DNA from: Protula sp. h YS-2021
Lineage: Eukaryota; Annelida; Polychaeta; Sabellida; Serpulidae
Assembly: GCA_949752745.1 (NCBI GenBank)
Contig: OX457025.1
Location: forward strand, 102,093,524 to 102,157,523
DNA length: 64,000 nt
Direction of reading: 5' to 3'
The notes under the pieces were generated by a model, which was not told where the DNA came from, ran no database searches, and saw only the letters and a program-made list of their open reading frames with translations. Of the stretch, positions 53,640-62,690 are shown piece by piece. Every line of letters starts with the position of its first letter. The stretch's first letter is position 1. The translations under genes were made by a program, and so were the position numbers.

Positions 53640-53930
53640 CCACGAAACACATAGAATTTTAAGAATATATACTTATACTTGTTTATTTCTAGAACTCTAA
53701 ACTGCCTATTTTCATGAGGCAGTACTAAATTCTATTTCTAGGAAAAGAAAAGGAAAATTTAATATTTACAAGAGGAAAATAGATATATATTGTTTATTTC
53801 TATAACTACACAGTACTTAAACTGTCTATTTTCATGAGACAGTACTAAATTCTGTTTATAAGGAAAGAGAAATATATATACTGTTTATTTCTAGAACTAC
53901 ACAATGCTTATTTTCATGAAGCAACAAGGA
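53640..53930 (-). repeat. Three leader stem-loops with compensatory changes
   Basis: On the plus strand: ACTGCCT-ATTTTCATG-AGGCAGT at 53701-53723, ACTGTCT-ATTTTCATG-AGACAGT at 53821-53843, and TGCTT-ATTTTCATG-AAGCA at 53905-53923. The nine-base loop is constant, while stem pairs change on both sides (C-G to T-A at two different positions). The flanking TGTTTATTTCTAGAACT is repeated too. Confidence 0.85.
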
Positions 53931-54159
53931 ATCCTATTGCTAGGGAGAAAAATGCTTAGTTCATGCTACTATCAGCATTAACTAATGACTGTTACAGTGT
54001 TTTAAGCGTCTATTCAAATTTCTTTGAATATAAACTTAGATTACCAACAATAAGAGGATTAGTATAAGTATTAGACAAAGGAACGAAAAGAAATCATGGA
54101 GAGTTTTCCCCTCCCCTTGTTTTTTTTTTTTGAAAGCCTATATGCTTTGGAAGAAATCA

Positions 54160-54515
54160 AATTCCGTGTGGTTTAACAGATAAAGAAATAAAGCAAGTAG
54201 TAATCACTAAATTTAGAAATTACGCTGTGGTAAAACAGCTAAATATATTGAAATAAAGAAATCAAATTTAACATAAATAGAATCAAAGGAGAAATCAAAT
54301 TTGCTGTGGTATAACAGCTAAATAAATGAAGGAAATAACAAATAGAAAATTTAGAAATTACGCTGTGGTAAAACAGCTAAATATAGTGAAAGAATGAAAT
54401 CAAATCAAGCATAAATAGAATCAAAAGAAAAATGAAATTCGCTGTGGTATAACAGCTAAATAAATGAAGCAAATAGCGAATAATATTCAGAAATTACGCT
54501 GTGGTATAGCAGCTA
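54160..54515 (-). repeat. Leader array with GCTGT/ACAGC hairpins
   Basis: Motif GCTGTGGTAWAACAGC at 54223, 54302, 54363, 54440 and 54498, with a weaker copy at ~54165. Spacing alternates ~79 and ~59 bp, i.e. a 138-bp higher-order repeat. Each motif forms a 5-bp stem with a GGTAWA loop. Confidence 0.85.
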
Positions 54516-55682
54516 AATATATAGAAATAATGAAATTGATTTCCACACAGTATAAATCTATGAAGCACGATAAAAATAAAATAAGAAACACACAATCATT
54601 ATTCCGTCACATTCATTCAGATTCGGCGGGCCCCTTGGACGACGGGATATGGAAATATTAGTTTATGTTGTTAGTACGATATTGTTGGTAACCTTGGGAA
54701 TCGAATCTCATACATATATTACATAAAATGAATTGCTTCACCGAAATATAATCGTAACTTTAGATAGGATGTATAATGTTTCAGACTTTAGTTTAAGAGA
54801 GTCGAATCTGGCGAAGAGGTACTTGGAACCATTACTGTATAGTAAAAAATAATAAATTTATACGTATATATTTTTTATATATGAAACAGAAATAAAAACT
54901 GATGCTAAATTTGAAATGTGGTTTTGCGTATTAATGAGAGCTACTTGGAGCTGTGTTACCTATTCCTTTATACTATTTCCGCGCCCAAATAAAAAAATGA
55001 TTTGCTTTTCGAAAATAACCGACCAAGTATACGATAAATACGCAAAAATTGCGGCAATTTCACAAAGGATTACGTGGAGCGATATATCAAAATAGAACTG
55101 CAACTCATATTCGTACTGCGACTCCCGTAGATTCCTCGTACGAAGCTCGAAGACTCAGGCTGGTGTTACGAAAATACGAGATTTTGTCGAAAATCGTTAA
55201 ATTCTAATAACTTTCGCAAATGAACTATATAAAAGTATATATCTTTGGACGCAGAAATTAGTGCATTATTCCGTACTTAGTGTCATTTTCTACGAAAATG
55301 AAGTATAACGAGAATACGGTTAATTTTTTACCACGTGTGTTAATCTCCCGTTATGGAACAGCTTTTCAGCTTACCTTCGTATAAAAACGGTTATTACAGT
55401 TTTACTAAAACTTTTATCCTTTATTCGAAACTTATGGTTTTTAAAGAATATATTCAGTTACAAGGCCAAAATTTAAAAAAAATTAACTATTCTTTCAATT
55501 TCGAACAATAAAAACAAATATGGCCTTCACCTTCTTTTCCGGCTATTCGCGCAGAAGGATCATGCGCATAAATGCACGCGTAGAAATAATTATCGGGTAC
55601 CCTGTCTTCAATGACAGTCAAGGTGACTTTGAATGTCCTCTTTCACTTTTTAATTATTTTTTCCCGTGAGATTCGATACCCA

Positions 55683-55700
55683 CAAACACTTCTGGTACCA
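55683..55700 (-). promoter_or_regulatory. Primer binding site
   Basis: Minus strand TGGTACCAGAAGTG begins a few bases inside the 5' LTR. It ends the tRNA-complementary way (TGG for CCA). From memory it differs at one base from the complement of animal tRNA-Leu(UAA) 3' ends, so tRNA-Leu is the best guess for the primer. Confidence 0.75.
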
Positions 55701-55705
55701 TTTAT

Positions 55706-55983
55706 TGTCGTTCTACAACCAGGAATGCAGAAGACAATAGGAAATATAATAGAATACAGTACTTGAATAAACTTACATAATGCCGCGTGCAACTTCTCAC
55801 TCTGGCTCTACCCCGGGGCTTTGCCGTGCTCGTCTTAACTATGCTGTTGCTGTTGCTGCTTGCGGTCAGGAGGTGAGAGAGAGAGCCCCCAGGAAGGGCA
55901 CGGGGTTTTATACGGGTCAACGGGGTGAAACCAAAAAGAGGCCAAAATCGTTTTCAAGATAAAATGGTCCAACCTTTACAACA
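55706..55983 (-). repeat. 5' LTR (278 bp)
   Basis: Identical to 41936-42213. In element orientation, TGTTGTAAAGG start, TATAAAA at 55912-55906, then a CT-rich stretch around the likely start site (~55880), giving a short U3 of ~100 bp. The R-U5 part holds the splice donor at 55777. Confidence 0.95.
55771..55778 (-). promoter_or_regulatory. LTR splice donor inside an AUG-UAA start-stop
   Basis: Minus strand ATTAT|GTAAGTTT is a near-consensus donor. Unspliced RNA reads ATG-TAA here, a minimal upstream ORF. After splicing, the AT before the cut can pair with a G at the acceptor to restore ATG. The same sequence is in the 3' LTR at 42008-42001. Confidence 0.7.
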
Positions 55984-55989
55984 ATATTA

Positions 55990-57800
55990 ACTGCTCATGT
56001 AGGTATAGAAATCAGTTATTCATTTGATTTTTTTTTTTAGTTCCTTGTAAAAAGTGTTTCAACTTAGTTAATTTTGTCAAATTTTTTTCGAAACATGCAC
56101 TAAATTTTGCAGAATATGGTCATTCAACTAGTGTATAATAATTCTGTTATCAGGTTGGCCAATTATATAAGTGGAAGCTTCGAGGTCCGCCCTTTTCAAT
56201 GCATATCTTGTCGATCATACTATGTGTAATTCAAAAATTGTTATTTGTATGAGGTGTTTGGAAATAAATAAATTTTATTCTCTGTACAGCCATTGGTCTG
56301 CGTACTTAATATCTATCATAAGACACGCTCAACGAAGATGGTCTTTGTGTTATCTTTAAGATAACTGTTTTGCGACTGAAAACAATTTTCATAATTATAT
56401 TTCAAAGCGTTATCATAATATAATACAAAGATAAGTTAAAATAGTATAATTAAGATTTTTTTTTTGTCAAGATAATCTTATTTTATAGACTCCACAAGGC
56501 AGCTTTTTACTCTTCAACAGGTCACATGACTTAGCAACATGTCAACATCCGTTGAAAGTTTTTCAACTTGAGCAAATTTTTTTTAGATTTTGCATGTAAA
56601 GAAGATATAACAACCTTAATAGAGTTAAACTGTGCTTGCATTTAAATGGGTAGGTATTGAAAATATTTCTTGATTTAAGTGTATACCCTCAGCTGGTTTT
56701 GACCACCCACCTGTCACTTCCAACCTAGTTCCATGTAGCTCCGAGTTAGCTCCGAGTAGCTCTGAATTGTATAACATCGTATATCTCTCTGTCAGAGCTA
56801 CGAAGCCTTCCATTGCTCCACTAATAGGGGTCAATTTCGTATGTTCTGAGGCACGAATCCTGCATACCAGCCCCTATTATTCAAACATCTACAGAAAGTT
56901 CATGCCCAAAGTTCGTTTGTAAAACAGGCACAGTTTTTAGTGAGCTGTATATCTTTTATTTGTTCATAAAAGTGCAGAAAAGTTAGCTTCCGCATCCACC
57001 TGTCAAATGTTTGTTTACATTCTGGCCTTTAAATGTCACGTGACCAAAGTCAAGGGACCGAAAATTTAAATAAAGGGGTTATAGTTTATTTGGACAATAT
57101 ATATTAAACAGTTGATAGATGCAGAATTACGTATAAATTTATTTGGTACACCCACAATATTTGACTTTTTATGTTTACGTTCTTTTTGAAATATCAATTT
57201 AAAAGTTTTTTGGCGGATAATTGCAAAAAATTATTGTTGCTATTTCACGTAATAAAGTATGCTCCCTGTATACAAACAAATGTCATTTATTGCGGGAGAT
57301 TTGGGATTATTTCCGTATTATTTTCTTTTAAAGAAAGCGTAACACAGAAGTTGTATATGATTACCGTTGTACTTTGAGGGCCTTTAGCAAATGGCAATAA
57401 AAACTTATGGGTCGTTGAATCTCGCACAAAGTAGCCACAGGGGTGCCTCAAAGCGAGCGCAGTTGACTTGCTTATCGTTATATAGCGAGGCTTTGAAGCG
57501 GTGCCTGGAAACTTTTTAGCGCACCGCTTCAGCTAGCTCCGAGTCAGCTCTGACTTAAATAACTTGGTATATCTCCCTGTCAGATCGGGTACGTCGAACC
57601 TCAGTAGCGGATGGCTTCTCGGAGCTAGTAGCCTGTTAGCCCCGACTCAGCTCTTCCTGAAATTACTTCGTATATCTCTCGGTCGGAGTTACGAAGCTTT
57701 CCATAGTTCTGCTAGTAAATGGAGAAAAATTAGCTCCCGCACTCACATGTTAAATGTTTGTTTAGCACCAGGGTTTAGATGTCATGTGATCTGTAAAATA
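55990..57800. other. AT-rich stretch, dispersed repeats only
   Basis: No gene supported. Short shared units such as TAGCTCCGAGTTAGCTCCGA (56735) and GGAGCTAGTAGCCTGTTA (57622) recur at 57535, 59370, 27600 and 24630, suggesting a decayed repeat family. Confidence 0.4.
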
Positions 57801-57807
57801 TGTGAAC

Positions 57808-58160
57808 CAAATCGCACTTTGGGCGTTCCGAATAAAAAGCGTAGAAATTCTGCGTTTTTATTAGAAACTAACTGAAATGAAAGAAATCATAGAGAAAGAG
57901 GAAGTTGACGAAGTGTAAAATTTCTCTGCATCAAAGAGCGATCGTGCTTTTTCAACAAACCGATTACTATTTTAAAAACTCATTAAAAGTTTTAGCAAAT
58001 AGTTTAAGGTTTCAGTTTCTTTTCTGTTTGAGTATGAACTGTTTTTGCTATATTTCTTCTATCATTTTTTTGTTCACCTTATTCGGTTCTCTTGCATTCG
58101 AAATGCAAAATTCTTCCGCATATATTCGAAACACCCAAAGTGCGGTTGGGCGTATACTCC
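57808..58160. mobile_element. MITE family B, copy 1 (~345 bp)
   Basis: Left end AATCGCACTTTGGGCGTTCC, right end inverted (GAAACACCCAAAGTGCGGTT). Terminal repeats extend ~45 bp through AATAAAAAGCGTAGAAATTC. The interior is non-coding. Confidence 0.7.
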
Positions 58161-58382
58161 ACTAATTGATAGGTGCAGAATAAAGTATAAAGTTATTCTG
58201 TAAGCCCACAATATTTAACTTTTAATTTCTTCCATGCATTTTAAAATTTCAATTCAAATGGATTTGCCAGATAATTGTGAAATTATTGTTATTTAATGTT
58301 AATTGTTGCAGGAGATTTGTGTTTTTTTTTCGTATTCTTTTCTTTTCAAGAAAGCGTAACACAGAAGTTGTATATCATAAGC

Positions 58383-58682
58383 CAAATCAGACTTTGGGCG
58401 TTCCGAATAAAATGCGGAAAAGTTCTGAGTTTCGACAAATTTGCCTAAATATCAAATTTCTCTTGCACCAAAGAGCAATCGTGTTTTTAACAAACCATAT
58501 GCTATTTTAAGAATAAATTAAAATTTAACAAATAGTTTTCAATTTCTTATGTGTTCCGAGTATGAGATGTTTTTGCCATATTTCTTCTATATTTTTCTAT
58601 CATTTCTTTCATTTTTTTACTCGGTTCCCTCGCAGGTAAAATTCTTGCGCATTTTATTCGAAGCATCCAAAGTGTGATTTAG
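58383..58682. mobile_element. MITE family B, copy 2 (~300 bp)
   Basis: AATCAGACTTTGGGCGTTCC at the left and GAAGCATCCAAAGTGTGATT inverted at the right. It lies ~225 bp after copy 1, and the flank (GAAAGCGTAACACAGAAGTTG) is itself duplicated at 57340 and 58355, so the two copies may come from a segmental duplication. Confidence 0.7.
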
Positions 58683-58689
58683 CTTATTG

Positions 58690-60185
58690 CAGCTGTACTT
58701 TGACGGCCTTTAGCAAATACCAACCAGAATCCCATCTTGCTAGCGAAATGTTAAACACTTGACAAAAATTAAAACGCAAAAATACTTCCTTCAACGGGTT
58801 ATTTCTTGAATAATATATTGCAAACAACACAGCTTGAATACGTCTTATAAGCCGAGTAGTGTTTGGTTTTTGTTGACTTAAGGTTTTATTGACTGATCAG
58901 GCATACGCCGTGTTATCTATTAACGCAGTGAGAGCTCGCACAAAGCTGAGCAACTATGTGTTCTGTGCTGTGCGTTAAATGCACCGCATTTACTTGCAAA
59001 AATACACTCTTTTCACATGGCGTTTTAAAAAAGAAAACGAAATCGAAGGCGAAAATCAAAAGTGTCATGCACACGTTCATATCAAGTTCTACCTAAGTCC
59101 CGTAATGCCAGTGGAGGAGATCACACAAGAAATCCGATCACTGTCAAGAAAAAAAAGATACCAACGGCTGGTCGCACAAATTCATATAGCCCTTGCAAGC
59201 CAAAGGCTTGTCAAGTGCTAAATAAAGACTTGTGGGTCGTTAAATATCGCACAATATCGCCCCCAGGGGTGCGTTAAAGCGGGCCCAGTTGACTTGTGTA
59301 TCGTTATATCGTTATATAGCGAGGATTTGAAGCGGTAGCCGATCCCCCAGTAACGAGCCGCTTTTTTGGAGCTAGTAGCCTGTAATTCACTTATATGCGC
59401 ACACTACAGCAGGCACTAAGAAAACAAAAGTTACGAAAGTTCTCCACATGTTCACAAGTTGGACCGAAATGCCAAGTGCTTGAGACGCGCAGTAACAGTT
59501 TCCCAGCTGTAACCAATTCGTACTTTCGGATCTTTCCGTTGGAAATGTCGTTTCGACTACAATTTTCTTGGATAACTTATAAAAAATAATAAGTGAAAAA
59601 CATAAAAATTCTAATTTGCGTTCAACATGCGCACTTTCAAATTCAATAATAAAGACCACATGAGCTTTTAAAAACCATTTTACCTATTATTATGCCCCTT
59701 TGTAGTCCACTTGTAGATATGCTTCCGGTAAAATTTAATTTGGTTAATTTTTGTGCATTTTTGCACTCCTTTATGCGTTTATCCCAAGCCAATATGGTTG
59801 CAAAGTAGCAGTCCTGTAGAACAACCGTTGGAGTCATTTTTTTTTTCTGAGGCACGAACCCTGTACATTAATTGAAAGAGTTGATATAATATAACGAAAG
59901 TTTGTACATCATATTCCTTTTTGTAAATCAGGCACCACTTTTTACAAAGTAGATTTCTTTTAATTATTTAAATTGAACTGGATGTTGTCAAATGTTTGTT
60001 GATGTCCCGGGTTTTTCAGTGTCACCTTAAATGGCAAAATGTCAGAAAAATGTTACTCCTCCTATAGATCTCATCCATTGGCTTTGAAATTTGATAGGAA
60101 TATTCCCCAGACGATTTTTTCCCAGATATTAATTTTGTTTGGCAATTTTGCAACAGAAAAATGGCCTATCTGAAAAATCGTTATA
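58690..60185. other. AT-rich stretch without a gene
   Basis: Repeat fragments only. 60030-60170 is an inverted ~160-bp Helentron-like core (GTTACTCCTCCTATAG matches the reverse of the 21640 region). Confidence 0.4.
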
Positions 60186-60189
60186 TAAA

Positions 60190-60300
60190 AACTTCTTCTT
60201 CCTCCTCCTCCTCCTTCTCCTTTTCTTCTTCTTCTTCTTATTCTTCTTCTTCTTCTTCTTATTATTATTATTATTATTATTAGTATTATCATTAATATAA
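60190..60300. repeat. Compound microsatellite (CTT/CTC)n (ATT)n
   Basis: CTC/CTT triplets pass into ATT triplets. The lysine/arginine-rich frame through it is not a protein. Confidence 0.95.
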
Positions 60301-60644
60301 TTATTTTTATAATGTCCTTTTGTCGATTTGCCCAAAAGTGGCGAAATATTGGCCTAACATGGTCGTATTTCAGAAAACACGAAAATGCTGCTCTTCCTAC
60401 AAATTTGTTTCGATTGCTTTTGACAGAATTATGTATCAGTGCTTCTCTACTCAGGTTTGATGTTTTTTTTTTATTGTTTTTGTTTGTTTTGAGCAGGCCA
60501 AAATTTTTCAGAACAGCTGCCGAAACTACCAGATTCATAAAAAACGGGAGAAAAACATAAAAAGTGCCAAATTCATAAAGTCATAAAATTGTTATTCGTA
60601 TAGTAGTTATGGTCCGTTTTCAGATTTAATAGGATTTATCTCAA

Positions 60645-61260
60645 GTAGATCTTCAGCGGGATTATCCCATCTGGATCTGCAGCGGGATTTATCGCATTTA
60701 GATTTGCAGCGGGATTTATCTCATTTGGATCTTCAGCATGATTATCTCCTGTAGATCTTCTGCGCGATTTATCTTATGTAGATCCTCAACGGGATTTATC
60801 TCATGTAGATATTCAGCGGGATTTATATCATGTAGATCTTCAGCGGGATTTATATCATGTAGATCTTCAGCGGGATTTATCTCATGTAGATCCTCAGCGG
60901 GATTTATCTCATGTAGATCTGCAGCGGGATTTATCTCATGTAGATCTTCAGCGGGATTTATCTCATGTAGATATTCAGCGGGATTTATATCATGTAGATC
61001 TTCAGCGGGATTTATATCATGTAGATCTTCAGCGGGATTTATCTCATGTTGATCTTCAGCGGGATTTATCTCATGTAGATCTGCAGCGGGATTTATCTCA
61101 TGTAGATCTTCAGCGGGATTTATCTCATGTAGATCTGCAGCGGGATTTATCTCATGTAGATCTTCAGCGGGATTTATCTCATGTAGATCTTCAGCGGGAT
61201 TTATCTCATGTAGATCTGCAGCGGGATTTATCTCATGTAGATTTGCAGCAGGATTGTAGT
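60645..61260. repeat. 27-bp minisatellite (~22 copies), open in several frames
   Basis: Unit CAGCGGGATTTATCTCATG plus TAGATCTT. The minus strand reads DLHEINPAE repeats over 188 codons, and a plus frame is also open. Variation sits at three positions (CTT/CTG/TTC and TCTC/TATC). No start context, splice sites or conserved flanks, so I do not call a gene. Confidence 0.93.
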
Positions 61261-61299
61261 ACTGTGTTATTGATTCGGTCAAAATTCAACGGATAAATT

Positions 61300-61850
61300 C
61301 AAGAGAAACAAAATCGTTGTTGGTCCCGCACATCCGGTCCGATGGGTTTTTACATTTGGTAGCAGTGTTCCTTGCAGATTCTTAGCTTTCTCATTTCAGC
61401 TGTTTAATGTCTCCGCTTATACGGGTGGCACATTGTTCATGCGGATTCGTGTTTAGAAGTTAAATTTGGGGGGGGGGGGTGAATGGGCGTACGTTTTATT
61501 TTTTTTTGTGTTTTTTTTCCAGAACATTTTACGTTTTTTAATATACGGTATTTGACGGAATGCTGCTGGGAAGCCAGCTTGTCACAATATTTCTACACTA
61601 TTAAAAAAAAAAAGCCAAAAAGTAACCAAATAAATAAAAAAAATTATAATAGGATTTTGACAATAGTTGGCTATATGATGACACTATGAGTAGTAACGAA
61701 TATGTGTGTGTATGCGTGCATTCTTTTAGACGTGAAATTGGTTTATGACATAGCAGGTTATCGCATTCACTGCTTCACTGCGTACTGTTTTAAAATTCCC
61801 TGGGGGCTTTTTTAAATTTAAAATATACTGGCCAGTAGCATAAAAAGGGA
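61300..61850. other. Stretch without a gene
   Basis: G10 run at 61470, T and A runs, nothing else. Confidence 0.35.
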
Positions 61851-62037
61851 TTTTGTGGAGAAGATGTTCTATGGAATCAACCGTTTTTTTACTGTATGTT
61901 TTTTTTTTATGAAAGCGGGTAATAATTATAAACTTACTGATGGTGCAAAGTTGGTTGGAATTGGAGAGAGAGGACAAAGATATCTTTCCAGTGTGTTTTC
62001 AGTAAATCATCCGTTATTGTATTTACGTTCATTTACC

Positions 62038-62545
62038 CTCCTCCCTGCCGCCGCCTCCCCCCCCCTCACACACACCACACGCGCACACACACACACACAT
62101 TTACCCCCTCCTCCCCGCCCTCACACACACCACACCACATACGCGCGCACGCACACATTTATCCTCTCGCCTCCCCCCGCCAGCCCTCACACACACCACA
62201 CGCATGCACACACACAGTTACCCCCCCCCCCCCCGCCCCCACCCTCACACACCACACGCATGCACACACACAGTTACCCCCGCCCCCCCCCCCCCCCACC
62301 CTCACGCACCGCACGCACGTACACACACATTTACCCCCTCCTCCCCGCCCTCACACATACCATATGCGCACACGCACACATATGTACCCTCCTCCCCGCC
62401 GTGACCTCCCCCCTCCCCCCTCACCACACACATTTATCCTCCAGCGCCCTCACACACACCTCACACCACACGCGCGCACGCATACACATTTATACTCCTA
62501 CCTCCCCCCCCCCCCCCACCCACCACACGCGCGCGCACATATACG
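62038..62545. repeat. ~60-bp CA/C-rich minisatellite
   Basis: Units of CACACATTTACCCCCTCCTC plus CCCGCCCTCACACACACC, seven or eight copies, with C runs of variable length. It probably lies in an intron of the gene at 62617 onward. All plus frames are open by composition. Confidence 0.9.
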
Positions 62546-62616
62546 CTGATAATAATCTCAAATACTTTTATCATTTTGGTACAAGATAAAACTCGCTTCC
62601 TTCTGTTTGTTTGAAG

Positions 62617-62690
62617 CGACGAATCTGGAGGCTCTGACGGAGGAGGACGACGAGGAGTATGACGTCATGACGGACGACTCCGTCTCCGAG
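62617..62690 (+). CDS. Unknown gene, acidic exon
   Basis: 74 nt. Asp/Glu-rich (EEDDEEYDVMTDDSVSE). Only this frame of the exon is open. Confidence 0.7.

Larger units (their letters stand above)
53441..55686 (-). other. Long leader (5' UTR) of the LTR element
   Basis: About 2.25 kb without a significant ORF. It carries two sets of repeated stem-loops (53640-53930 and 54160-54515). Short upstream AUGs are plentiful, so gag needs re-initiation, shunting, internal entry or an unseen leader intron. A donor-like AAG|GTAGTT lies at ~53451. Confidence 0.7.
41936..55983 (-). mobile_element. Complete Ty3-like LTR retrotransposon with NADAR-TatD third ORF
   Basis: About 14.05 kb. Order on the minus strand: 5' LTR, PBS, 2.3-kb leader, gag, pol (PR-RT-RH-INT), third ORF, ~0.8-kb 3' region, PPT, 3' LTR. 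The two LTRs are identical, all three ORFs are intact, and AATAT flanks both sides (41929-41933 and 55984-55988, opposite orientation read as AATAT on minus) if the LTR is extended by two bases. It was therefore inserted recently and may be active. Domain order RT-RH-INT and a GPY/F-like module place it in Ty3/mdg4 (Metaviridae). Its size is well above the usual 5-8 kb because of the long leader, the extended gag and the 2.9-kb third ORF. Confidence 0.95.

Noticed and set aside
60716..61282. 188-codon DLHEINPAE repeat protein
   Set aside because: Plus strand is open too, and there is no start context, splice signal or flanking coding sequence.
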